Made by a program: the position numbers and the translations under genes | The notes under the pieces: generated by a model | What the model saw: only the letters and a program-made list of their open reading frames with translations | What the model was told of the DNA's origin: nothing | The model's database searches: none | Part shown: positions 54,601-59,900 of the stretch, piece after piece | How the letters are laid out: every line of letters starts with the position of its first letter | How positions within the stretch are numbered: position 1 is the first letter of the stretch | DNA from: Haliscomenobacter sp965225875 | Lineage (GTDB): Bacteria; Bacteroidota; Bacteroidia; Chitinophagales; Saprospiraceae | DNA length: 64,000 nt | Reading direction: 5' to 3' | NCBI RefSeq assembly: GCF_965225875.1 | Contig: NZ_CBDDBS010000002.1 | Location: 3,534,001-3,598,000, forward strand

Positions 54601-56156
54601 GTATCAATGGATTGAGCACTGATTTGATGCCTGATGGCAACAATGGAGGTATGATGACCGTATGGGCAACTGACCTGGTAGCCTCGAAGATTTACGATTG
54701 CAACGGCCAGGGGCCAGAAACAAAGGATGGTTTGAAACTGGTTACCAAGTACTCGATCAACCGGGTTGGGGCTCCAGTGATACCCACTCAGACTAGCCTG
54801 AACCTGACTTGTGCTGATGCGGGTAAATTGATCTTAGCTGAACTGCATGCCTGGGACGAAGCCGGTAATCACGATTTCTGTGTGACCTTCATCGAAGTTC
54901 AGGACAATCGCAAAGTATGTCCAGGGGTAGATCCACTTGCTGCTAAGATCAGCGGTGTAATCACTACGGATGAGTTGGAACCACTAAATGGTGTCAACCT
55001 GGATCTGAGTGGAACCATGCAGATGAACCAAACCACAAGTACCAATGGTGCCTATTTGTTCAACAACCTGACCAAAGGAGGCGACTATACCGTAACTGCA
55101 CAACTGGACAAAAACCACATCAATGGAGTTTCTACTTTAGATATATTGCTGATCCAAAAACACATTCTGGGCATTGGTTCGATTACCAATCCATATCGTT
55201 TAATTGCGGCAGATGTGAATAATTCCAAGACAATTTCCACACTGGATATGATTCAAATTCGGAAATTGATTCTGGGAATAGATACCAAGTATACCCATGT
55301 ACCGAGTTGGAAGTTTGTAGATGCGAGCTACACTTTCCCAGAAACGGGTAATCCCTGGTCAGCATTGATACCTGAAGTAGCGAACATGAATGACTTGGTG
55401 GGTGAAGTGAAGGCCGACTTCATTGCGATCAAAATGGGTGACGTGAATGGCAATGCCAGTGCAAGCGGAGCAGTAGCAAGTGAAATTCGTGGAGCGAAGG
55501 ACATGATCCTGAATACGACCGAACAAACACTGAAAGCTGGCCAAACCTACGAAGTACCTTTCCGGGCCAAAGACCTGGCGCAACTACAAGGCTTCCAGTT
55601 TACCCTCCAGGTGGCTGAGCAGGCCGAGATTGTAGGCTTAGACTACGGTGTGATGAAAGCTGAAAACTTTGGTTTGTTCCAAAATGAAGGCATCCTCACC
55701 ACGTCGTTCCATAGCGTTGCGGCCTTGGCAGATGATGCAATCCTCTTCACCCTCAAGCTAAAAGCCAACAAGGCCAGCAACTTGAGCGAAGTATTGACCA
55801 TCAACAGTCGCCGGACGAACATCGAAGCCTACAGCCTGCAAAATGAAGTGATGGGTGTGCAGTTGAGCTTTGGCCGCAAAGCTGTAGAGGATCGTGCAGC
55901 ATTGTACCAAAACACGCCCAACCCCTTCACCGATGAGACGCAGATCGGCTTTTACCTGCCCAGCGCAACCCGTGCTGTACTGACCGTAAGAGATGTAAAA
56001 GGTGCCTTGATTTACAAAGTGGAAGGCAATTACACCAAAGGCAACAACCAGGTGATCCTCAGGAAGGAGCAACTACGGGCCAGTGGAGTGATGTATTACA
56101 CTTTGGAGACAAGTGAGTTCACTACCACCAAAAAAATGGTGCTGCTGAACCGGTAG
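34650..56156 (+). CDS. Giant DUF11-repeat T9SS protein (giant 2), C-terminal part after frameshift
   Basis: Encodes up to 7,168 codons; the first usable codon is GTG at 34650, but there is no signal peptide and it begins inside DUF11 copy 9, so it is not an independent gene. It holds the rest of copies 9-52 (to 51605). The 1,516-residue C-terminal cassette then follows: a module opening with CACQDVTVSLDANCQ, several Cys-containing Ig/HYR-like domains (motif D..AP.C), EF-hand-like DTNGNGKLD and DINGDGDI loops near 53265-53340, a dockerin-like pair (INGVSTLDILLIQKHILG and NNSKTISTLDMIQIRKLILG), a cohesin-like domain and a T9SS type A sorting domain (YQNTPNPF, ending at the stop). If the frameshift is real, this part could not be exported without its N-terminal signal. 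Confidence 0.85.
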   Translation: MTYTVVASNVGPSNVVGATVVDNAPAGTTITSWSAVFAGGATGTASGTGNISELVNIPANGSITYTINVSVPSNQTGNLVNTATVSVPSGTTDPTPGNNSAIDTDTPAASADLVITKTDGSATYTPGVGVTYTVVASNAGPSNVVGATVTDSAPAGTSISSWSAVFAGGATGTANGTGNISELVNIPANGSITYTITVSVPSSQTGNLVNTATVSVPSGTTDPTPGNNSATDTDTPAASADLVITKTDGSATYTPGVGVTYTVVASNAGPSNVVGATVTDSAPAGTTITSWSAVFAGGATGTANGTGNISELVNIPANGSITYTINVSVPSSQTGNLVNTATVSVPSGTTDPTPGNNSATDTDTPAPSADLVITKTDGSTTYTPGVGVTYTVVASNAGPSNVVGATVTDSAPAGTSISSWSAVFAGGATGTANGTGNISELVNIPANGSITYTITVSVPSSQTGNLVNTATVSVPSGTTDPTPGNNSATDTDTPAPSADLAITKTDGSATYTPGVGVTYTVVASNAGPSNVVGATVVDNAPAGTTITSWSASFAGGATGTANGTGDISELVNIPANGSITYTITVSVPSSQTGNLVNTATVNVPSGTTDPTPGDNTATDTDTPAPSADLVITKTDGSANYTPGVGVTYTVVASNAGPSNVVGATVVDNAPAGTTISSWSAVFAGGATGTVNGTGNISELVNIPANGSITYTITVSVPSSQTGNLVNTATVSVPSGTTDPTPGNNTATDTDTPAPTADLVITKTDGSATYTPGVGVTYTVVASNAGPSNVVGATVTDSAPAGTTITSWSASFAGGATGMANGTGNISELVNIPANGSITYTITVSVPSSQTGNLVNTATVSVPSGTTDPTPGNNTATDTDTPAASADLVITKTDGSATYTPGVGVTYTVVASNAGPSNVVGATVVDSAPAGTSISSWSAVFAGGATGTANGTGNISELVNIPANGSITYTINVSVPSSQTGNLVNTATVSVPSGTTDPTPGNNTATDTDTPAPTADLVITKTDGSATYTPGVGVTYTVVASNAGPSNVVGATVTDSAPAGTSISSWSAVFAGGATGAANGTGNISELVNIPSGGSITYTINVSVPSSRTGNLVNTATVSVPRGTTDPTPGNNSATDTDTPTPSADLSITKTDGSATYTPGVGVTYTVVASNGGPSNVVGATVVDSAPSGTTITSWSAVFAGGATGTANGTGNISELVNIPANGSITYTINVSVPSSQTGNLVNTATVSVPSGTTDPTPGNNTATDTDTPAASADLSITKTDGSATYTPGVAVTYTVVASNAGPSNVVGATVVDNAPAGTTITSWSASFAGGATGTANGTGNISELVNIPANGSITYTITVSVPSSQTGNLVNTATVSVPSGTTDPTPGNNTATDTDTPAPSADLVISKTDGSATYTPGVGVTYTVVASNAGPSNVVGATVTDSAPAGTTITSWSASFAGGATGAANGSGNISELVNIPANGSITYTINVSVPSDQTGNLVNTATVSVPSGTTDPTPGNNTATDTDTPAPSADLSISKTNGSATYTPGVAVTYTVVASNAGPSNVVGATVVDNAPAGTTITSWSASFAGGATGTANGTGNISELVNIPANGSITYTINVSVPSSQTGNLVNTATVSVPSGTTDPTPGNNSAIDTDTPAPSADLVITKTDGSATYTPGVGVTYTVVASNAGPSNVVGATVVDNAPAGTTITSWSASFAGGATGTANGTGNISQTVNIPANGSITYTITVSVPSSQTGNLVNTATVSVPSGTTDPTPGDNTATDTDTPAPSADLVITKMDGSATYTPGVGVTYTVVASNAGPSNVVGATVTDSAPAGTTITSWSASFAGGATGTANGTGDISELVNIPATGSITYTINVSIPSSQTGNLVNTATVSVPSGTTDPTPGNNTATDTDTPAPSADLVITKTDGSATYTPGVGVTYTVVASNAGPSNVVGATVTDSAPAGTTITSWSASFAGGATGTANGTGNISELVNIPANGSITYTINVSVPSSQTGNLVNTATVSVPSGTTDPTPGNNTATDTDTPAPSADLVITKTDGSATYTPGVGVTYTVVASNAGPSNVVGATVTDSAPAGTSISSWSAVFAGGATGTANGTGNISELVNIPANGSITYTINVSVPSSQTGNLVNTATVSVPSGTTDPTPSNNSATDTDTPAASADLSITKTDGSATYTPGVAVTYTVVASNAGPSNVVGAAVVDNAPAGTSISSWSAVFAGGATGTANGTGNISELVNIPANGSITYTINVSVPSGQTGNLVNTATVSVPSGTTDPTPGNNSATDTDTPTPSADLSITKTDGSATYTPGVGVTYTVVASNAGPSNVVGATVTDSAPAGTSISSWSAVFAGGATGTANGTGNISELVNIPANGSITYTINVSVPSNQTGNLVNTATVSVPSGTTDPTPGNNTATDTDTPAASADLSITKTDGSATYTPGVAVTYTVVASNAGPSNVVGATVVDNAPAGTSISSWSAVFAGGATGTVNGTGNISELVNIPANGSITYTITVSVPSSQTGNLVNTATVSVPSGTTDPTPGNNTATDTDTPAASADLVITKTDGSATYTPGVGVTYTVVASNAGPSNVVGATVTDSAPAGTTITSWSASFAGGATGTANGTGDINELVNIPANGSITYTINVSVPSSQTGNLVNTATVSVPSGTTDPTPGDNTATDTDTPAASADLSITKTDGSATYTPGVAVTYTVVASNAGPSNVVGATVTDSAPAGTTITSWSASFAGGATGAANGTGNISELVNIPANGSITYTITVSVPSSQTGNLVNTATVSVPSGTTDPTPGNNTATDTDTPAPSADLSITKTDGSATYTPGVGVTYTVVASNAGPSNVVGATVVDNAPAGTSITSWSAVFAGGATGTANGTGNISELVNIPANGSITYTITVSVPSSQTGNLVNTATVSVPSGTTDPTPGNNSATDTDTPAPSADLVITKTDGSATYTPGVGVTYTVVASNAGPSNVVGATVTDSAPAGTTITSWSASFAGGATGTANGTGDINELVNIPANGSITYTINVSVPSSQTGNLVNTATVSVPSGTTDPTPGNNKATDTDTPAASADLSITKTDGSATYTPGVAVTYTVVASNAGPSNVVGATVTDSAPAGTTITSWSASFAGGATGAANGTVNISELVNIPVNGSITYTINVSVPSSQTGNLVNTATVSVPSGTTDPTPGNNTATDTDTPAPSADLSITKTDGSATYTPGVGVTYTVVASNGGPSNVVGATIVDNAPAGTTITSWSASFAGGATGTANGTGNISELVNIPANGSITYTINVSVPSSQTGNLVNTATVSVPSGTTDPTPGNNTATDTDTPAASADLVITKTDGSTTYTPGVGVTYTVVASNAGPSNAVGATVVDDAPAGTTITSWSASFAGGATGTVNGTGNISELVNIPSGGSITYTINVSVPSGQTGNLVNTATVSVPSGTTDPTPGNNTATDTDTPAPSADLVITKTDGSTTYTPGVGVTYTVVASNAGPSNVLGATVTDSAPAGTTITSWSASFAGGATGTANGTGNISELVNIPANGSITYTITVSVPSSQTGNLVNTATVSVPSGTTDPTPDNNTATDTDTPAPSADLVITKTDGSATYTPGVGVTYTVVASNAGPSNVVGATVVDNAPAGTTITSWSASFAGGATGTANGTGNISELVNIPANGSITYTINVSVPSSRTGNLVNTATVSVPSGTTDPTPGNNSATDTDTPAPSADLVITKTDGSATYTPGVGVTYTVVASNAGPSNVVGATVTDSAPAGTSISSWSAVFAGGATGTANGTGNISEQVNIPATGSITYTINVSVPSSQTGNLVNTATVSVPSGTTDPTPGDNTATDTDTPAASADLSITKTDGSATYTPGVGVTYTVVASNAGPSNVVGATVTDSAPAGTTITSWSAVFAGGATGTANGTGNISELVNIPANGSITYTVTVSVPSSQTGNLVNTATVSVPSGTTDPTPDNNTATDTDTPAASADLSISKTDGSTTYTPGVGVTYTVVASNAGPSNVVGATVVDNAPAGTTITSWSASFAGGATGTANGTGNISELVNIPANGSITYTINVSVPSSRTGNLVNTATVSVPSGTTDPTPGNNSATDTDTPAASADLSISKTDGSATYTPGVGVTYTVVASNAGPSNVVGATVTDSAPAGTSISSWSAVFAGGATGTANGTGNISELVSIPANGSITYTITVSVPSSQTGNLVNTATVSVPSGTTDPTPGNNTATDTDTPAASADLVITKTDGSATYTPGVGVTYTVVASNAGPSNVVGATVVDSAPAGTTITSWSASFAGGATGTANGTGNISELVNIPANGSITYTINVSVPSSQTGNLVNTATVSVPSGTTDPTPDNNTATDTNTPAPSADLVITKTDGSTTYTPGVGVTYTVVASNDGPSNVVGATVTDSAPAGTTISSWSAVFAGGATGTVNGTGNISELVNIPANGSITYTINVSVPSSQTGNLVNTATVSVPSGTTDPTPGDNTATDTDTPAPSADLVISKTDGSTTYTPGVGVTYTVVASNGGPSNVVGATVVDSAPSGTTITSWSAVFAGGATGTANGTGNISELVNIPANGSITYTITVSVPSSQTGNLVNTATVSVPSGTTDPTPGDNTAIDTDTPAPSADLVITKTDGSATYTPGVGVTYTVVASNAGPSNVVGATVVDNAPAGTTITSWSASFAGGATGTASGTGNISELVNIPANGSITYTINVSVPSSQTGNLMNTATVSVPSGTTDPTPGNNSATDTDTPAPSADLSITKTDGSATYTPGVGVTYTVVASNAGPSNVVGATVVDNAPAGTSISSWSAVFAGGATGTANGTGNISELVNIPANGSITYTITVSVPSSQTGNLVNTATVSVPSGTTDPTPGNNTATDTDTPAPSADLVISKTDGSATYTPGVGVTYTVVASNVGPSNVVGATVTDSAPAGTSISSWSAVFAGGATGTANGTGNISELVNIPANGSITYTINVSVPSSQTGNLVNTATVSVPSGTTDPTPGDNTATDTDTPAPSADLVISKTDGSATYTPGVGVTYTVVASNAGPSNVVGATVTDSAPAGTTITSWSASFAGGATGAANGTGNISELVNIPANGSITYTINVSVPSDQTGNLVNTATVSVPSGTTDPTPGNNTATDTDTPAPSADLSISKTNGSATYTPGVAVTYTVVASNAGPSNVVGATVVDNAPAGTTITSWSASFAGGATGTANGTGNISELVNIPANGSITYTITVSVPSSQTGNLVNTATVSVPSGTTDPTPDNSTATDTDTPAPSADLVITKTDGSTTYTPGVGVTYTVVASNAGPSNVVGATVTDSAPAGTSISSWSAVFAGGATGAANGTGNISELVNIPAKGSITYTINVSVPSGQTGNLVNTATVSVPSGTTDPTPGNNTATDTDTPAPSADLVITKTDGSATYTPGVGVTYTVVASNAGPSNVVGATVTDSAPAGTSITSWSAVFAGGATGTFNGTGNISELVNIPSGGSITYTINVSVPSSQTGNLVNTATVSVPNGTTDPTPGNNTATDTDTPAASADLVITKTDGSATYTPGVGVTYTVVASNAGPSNVVGATIVDNAPAGTTITSWSASFAGGATGAANGTGNISELVNIPVNGSITYTINVSVPSSQTGNLVNTATVSVPSGTTDPTPGNNTATDSDNLLPYSCACQDVTVSLDANCQFLLTTNLVSDGNCPGSYVRVMDNDPGNGAIIDCAGVWTYGLFRSDGTIICWGKVTAEDKTAPALVCAPADFTLDCYDVNYVLNNRLTIGNVGAFNSPRPAATGSQTINNAEGVAGTGDNCQLGLIPPGLVSDNIKNLGYAYFKDNCYNCGCRVTLKWSDKVVFYNCDDMKVNGGLYATISREWVATDCNGMRSDYTQKIHFTRPDLSDFVFKDENPEGKYDHVVEYNSCTPDKSLIKKEDVTPYVCSYFNNPPSNPRCLFIDQVECNYSVSIKDTEFPICGGKGVKIDRELYVFDWCAGGIVDTFHILIKIGDFTAPTCEYAHGAPYDISTGPMDCTAAIPVTVAGIKTAFGVTIKDNCALGNVSVSVYTKDRYVKGILVYEGPEDPLCNDVARKGELRGDHDAYQLGACDKEDICWDKVEYAVMNGMMIGLPVGKHLMVIDAFDGCYNASTCCFIFEVKDKIAPVMKCDDDLHVTLSNANGYTSGYAQVSAADIDENSTDNCKLAWIAVRRNVPDACVASFIAKGYDTNGNGKLDAATASGDVTKADGFDINGDGDIADFGEAFIIKGGKLMTPLADIVEFFCCDLTERVTVELWGGDESGNTNYCWMDLAIEDKVAPVCAAPWNMVIDCDDKNLGLIDSKTASARFFGDVTIVSGNDCAPLDTVYTVEKKLKCGAGYIIRKWTLTKQTAKGPITVECSQKITIRAIHQYNICFPKDASSDCKTPIVDTVLTDELGCDILAVNVFDKRYDASDDECYKIFRTYTVINWCAYDDRCGDPMTEGNVYVVNRATFGNYGKAPIYVLVRDENRNEVEEFYLSKDLTPKNADDERFFPAKCTATDEYYHSFMYTQIIKVYDSESPVVTATRDTFCTSPTACTASITKVVTLKDNCTNLVELERQQLMIAPFQTLDAGKMILYSTPRWSVKDLGNGQFEISVSNVPEGLHDLIVVGRDECGNLSVATRLPFVVKDCKAPAPICINGLSTDLMPDGNNGGMMTVWATDLVASKIYDCNGQGPETKDGLKLVTKYSINRVGAPVIPTQTSLNLTCADAGKLILAELHAWDEAGNHDFCVTFIEVQDNRKVCPGVDPLAAKISGVITTDELEPLNGVNLDLSGTMQMNQTTSTNGAYLFNNLTKGGDYTVTAQLDKNHINGVSTLDILLIQKHILGIGSITNPYRLIAADVNNSKTISTLDMIQIRKLILGIDTKYTHVPSWKFVDASYTFPETGNPWSALIPEVANMNDLVGEVKADFIAIKMGDVNGNASASGAVASEIRGAKDMILNTTEQTLKAGQTYEVPFRAKDLAQLQGFQFTLQVAEQAEIVGLDYGVMKAENFGLFQNEGILTTSFHSVAALADDAILFTLKLKANKASNLSEVLTINSRRTNIEAYSLQNEVMGVQLSFGRKAVEDRAALYQNTPNPFTDETQIGFYLPSATRAVLTVRDVKGALIYKVEGNYTKGNNQVILRKEQLRASGVMYYTLETSEFTTTKKMVLLNR
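51828..52828 (+). repeat. 1-kb block almost identical to 61688-62688
   Basis: The block runs at a constant offset of 9,860 bases between giant 2 and giant 3. By eye I find about ten differences in 1,001 bases. Upstream of 51828 and downstream of 52828 identity drops sharply, and a 3-bp length change appears just past the right edge. It encodes Cys-rich Ig-like domains. Confidence 0.88.
55430..56156 (+). repeat. C-terminal cassette tail, partner of 26803-27529
   Basis: Partner of the giant 1 tail, colinear to the stop codon without net indels. It encodes the cohesin-like domain and T9SS sorting domain of giant 2. Confidence 0.85.
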
Positions 56157-56200
56157 TCCTAGATTTTTTCCAGATAATTTTTATATACAGATATGCACGA

Positions 56201-56230
56201 GGGCTCTCCGTAAAACGGGAGCCCTTTTTT
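56201..56230 (+). terminator. Intrinsic terminator of giant gene 2
   Basis: Stem GGGCTCTC (56201-56208) with GGGAGCCC (56217-56224, one G-U pair), eight-base loop, followed by six Ts (56225-56230). It lies 45 bases after the stop at 56156. The remaining 200 bases before the next gene are AT-rich with no ORF. Confidence 0.88.
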
Positions 56231-56429
56231 ATTTTGATGTAGTGGATTATTTTGATTATCAGGTCTCTTTTATAGAAAAAAAACCAAAAAATACACCAAA
56301 TAGAGTACGGAATTACCGGCTAAGTGCCCATGAAGTATTAAAATTAATGCTTATTTTTACAGCTTTATTTCCAATGCCGGTTGATAGGTAATCAATAGTT
56401 TTGATTCCTAACATTTTAAAAGCGAACTA

Positions 56430-56849
56430 ATGGTACTTCCTTTCCACAGCAATGAACCAATTGCTGTTCAAAAAAGGCCAAAAATTATCGATAGTCAGGT
56501 GGTTTTTGGCACACCCAGTCGGGATTGTTCAGGGTCGGGCATTTGTAAACTTTATACCATTCATGCAGCAAAGCACCTCCAGATTGCTTGTGAAATAGTG
56601 CCCACTCGTCTCGCTGTTTCCGACCAGGATTTATACCTTTCTTTCTCAGAAGCAGATTGCACCGAATCATTGAGGCAAAAACAGTTTAAAGGTCTGCATT
56701 TTTTGGTAGAAGAAGCATTTCAATTGCCAAGTTGGTTGACTCAAAAATTAAACATCCCTGCCGCGGTTATTCCCGCGGGAGGATACCTGATCCAGCGCAA
56801 AAACGGATTCATTTGGTTGAAGCTGCCGATTACTTTTCTCCACCACTAA
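56430..56849 (+). CDS. Small protein of unrecognised family, paralogue of the gene at 10836
   Basis: Encodes 139 residues from ATG 56430. It shares with the product of 10836-11246 the VVFGTP segment (about residue 24), C-S-G-S-G-I-C-K-L-Y-T, AK.L, the EEAFQLP segment and a closing IPAGGY. There is no signal peptide or membrane helix. It lies between the terminator of giant gene 2 and the hybrid regulator, whose start is 72 bases downstream on the same strand, so the two may be cotranscribed. Unlike its paralogue it has no short ORF ending in TVV in front and no copy of the 17-bp element. Function unknown; the conserved Cys pair and repeated association with giant-adhesin genes are the only clues. 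Confidence 0.75.
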   Translation: MVLPFHSNEPIAVQKRPKIIDSQVVFGTPSRDCSGSGICKLYTIHAAKHLQIACEIVPTRLAVSDQDLYLSFSEADCTESLRQKQFKGLHFLVEEAFQLPSWLTQKLNIPAAVIPAGGYLIQRKNGFIWLKLPITFLHH

Positions 56850-56921
56850 TTTTAAAGGTATTTTGTCCCCCCTTTTTTCTTTCTCCATCTAGAATGCGAA
56901 AAAAAATTATTTTTGTGGCCT

Positions 56922-59900
56922 ATGATGGCGGCTCTCAAAACCTTGATAAAGACAATTTGTTGTGTGTTAATTTGTTGTGGGCTCCTTCTTCCCACCGGAC
57001 ATACCCAAGAAGTTCAGCTTGAAGTACTGAACAGTGCCAATGGTTTATCTCAGGGTATGATTTACGACATATTGCAAGATAAACAGGGTTTTTTGTGGTA
57101 CGGAACGCGAGGTGGCCTCAATCGCTTCGATGGCTATAACTTCAAAGCATTTAAACCCGACCCTTTTAACCCTTTCTCTATTTCTGATAATACCATTCAA
57201 GCTATTCTCGAAGATCGTCAGGGGCGCCTATGGCTGGGTACGGAGAGCAATGGTGTTGATGTGTATGATCCCCAAAGTGGTCGTTTTTACCATTTAAAGG
57301 CGGACAAAAATGGCTTGTCTAATCGGAATGTAGCTTCTTTGGCCGAAGCACCGGATGGTTCTATTTGGGTAGGCACTCGTGACGGCCTGAATAAAGTTGA
57401 GTTAAAAGCCTTGCCTAATCAATCTGCTGACCTGAGTAGACACGCAAAAGTAACAGTGTACAATTGGGAGCAATCTCCCGGTAAAGTTCCGTTTGGCAAC
57501 ATTTACCAATCCTTATTGTGTACCAAGAATGGCATCTTGTGGGTTGGAACACTGCATCAAGCGTATCGTTTCGACCTCAACAAGGGCACGAAGGAAATAC
57601 TCCCGACTTATGAGCCTGACCCTAATTCACCCTGGCAAACCAATGTTTTTGCCCAGGATCCACAAGGCAATATCTGGCTGGGGCAAAACACCCGAGTTAT
57701 TCGATTAAAAGGCAAAAACAGGGATCTGTTTACTTTTCCGGTTGCTGAAGCTCCCTACCAAACCTACCTTGCTTTTGACCAACAAGGCAATTTGTATGTG
57801 GGCCGACGCAAGCAGGTTTATTTTTTTTCAAAATCCGATTTGGCGCAAAACCGCAAAGTGGGGCCCAAAATTTTCACCTCTTTTCCTCCTACAGGAGTAA
57901 TTGGCTCTACAGAAATTCTTTGCGATCGGAATGGATTGATTTGGATTGGCACGAACGGGTATGGGATTCGCAAGTACAACCTGGTGAATCAATTCTTTCA
58001 GCATTTGATCCCCGGAATCAGTACGCGTAAAATATATGCTGATCGCTTTGGACAGGTTTGGGCCTGGCAGAGCAATGCAGTCATCAGTCGCATTGATGAA
58101 CAATCAAAAACTGCAGTAGAACCTTTTTTGTCTGTTAATGAGTTTTACAATCACGATTTATTACAGGCAAAGGACAGCAGCTACTGGTTTTTGGGAGAGT
58201 TGCGATCTGGACCTTCGGGAACAGGGTTTTTGATTCGAAAAAACCCTAAAACCGGAGTTGTCCAACGTTACCCTTCCCCAATTGCCCTGGGAATTTTCAG
58301 CCAAATTATAGAGGATCGAAACGGCAACATCTGGATTTGCGGCTGGGAAAGCACTTTAGCTCGTTTTGATGTGCGCAAACAGACCTTTAGTACCTATAGT
58401 TTTTCAACATTGACGGGTATAAAAGAAGCGAGTTACTCCATTATTGAAGACCACAATAGACAGCTCTGGATGGGCACACCGCATGGACTGGTTCGTGGAG
58501 TTTTGGATAAAAAAGGCCAAATGGCCTTTAGCATATACCGCTGCAACCCTGCCATACCCAATAGCCTGAGTAATGATGTCATACTCTCTGTTTGTGATGA
58601 TCCGCATAATCCTGAAACACTGTTGTGGGTGGGTACCCGGGGAGGCGGGCTCAATGCATTGGATAAAAAAACTGGGCAGTGTCGGCACTACAATACCAAA
58701 GATGGGTTGCCAGATGACGTGATTTACGGTATTCTTCCAGATCAGCGTGGCAATTTGTGGCTGAGTACAAACTCTGGTTTGTCCAAATTTACGCCACAAA
58801 GTGAGCATTTCGAAAACTATTCGGCCACCGATGGCTTACAAGACAATGAGTTCAATACGGTAAGTTATGCCAAAGGCTATGATGGTCGTTTGTTTTTTGG
58901 CGGGGTGAACGGCATTACCGTTTTTTTTCCTGAAAAAATTTCCCCAAATGCTCAGCCCCCTAAAGTATTTGTTACTGCTTTAAAAATCAACAACAAAATT
59001 ACTTTGCCGGGGGAAGGAATTTTAACGCAAAATATCGAAAAGACCAAGGTCATCAAGCTTCGCCATTATCAAAACCATATCACCATTGATTTTGTAGCCA
59101 TGGATTTTGCGGAGGCGCACAAAAATCAGTTTAGATACCGCTTGAAAGGAGCGGACAAAGACTGGGTTGAGTCAAGCACCGCACATAGTGTCAATTATAG
59201 CAATCTTGCTCCTGGGTGGTATACCTTCGAGGTGTCTTCGGGCGGAACGCATGGCGTTTGGCCCAGTCAACCTAGCCGAACCCTTCAAATTCGGGTGTTG
59301 CCCCCTTGGTGGCTTAGTTCATTTGCTTTACTATTTTATTTGATTGCCATTGTTTGGGGCGGGTATCAATACATTAAATGGCGGGTCCGCCGGGAAAAAA
59401 ACCGAAGCCAGCGTGAATTTGAAAAACGTGAACTGGAACGTGTTCAAGAGCTGGAGCAAATGAAAAGCAATTTTTTCACCAATATTACCCATGAATTACG
59501 CACCCCTCTTACCTTGGTGATTGAACCATTACGCCAAATTGTGAATCAGCCTACAGCGGAAAACTGGCTGAGTAAAGTGCAAGTTGCTGAACGTAGTGGT
59601 AGTAAACTATTACACTTGGTCAATCAACTACTTGATCTGGCCAAGTTAGAGGGTGGGGCAATGAAGCCCGAAAATTCCTGGGGTTCTCTAGATGACGCCA
59701 TCATCCAAATCGCAACCGATTTTAAAGAGGCAGCGCTGCGCAAACACATCGAACTAGCGGTAAATTCAAGTGGAGTCAATGTGGGGCAAAGCTTCTTTGA
59801 TCCCGACAAACTTGAAAAAATCATCAGTAATCTCCTGGCTAATGCATTGAAGTATACTCCTGAAGGGGGGAAGATTCACTTGCAATGGTATGCCGAACTG

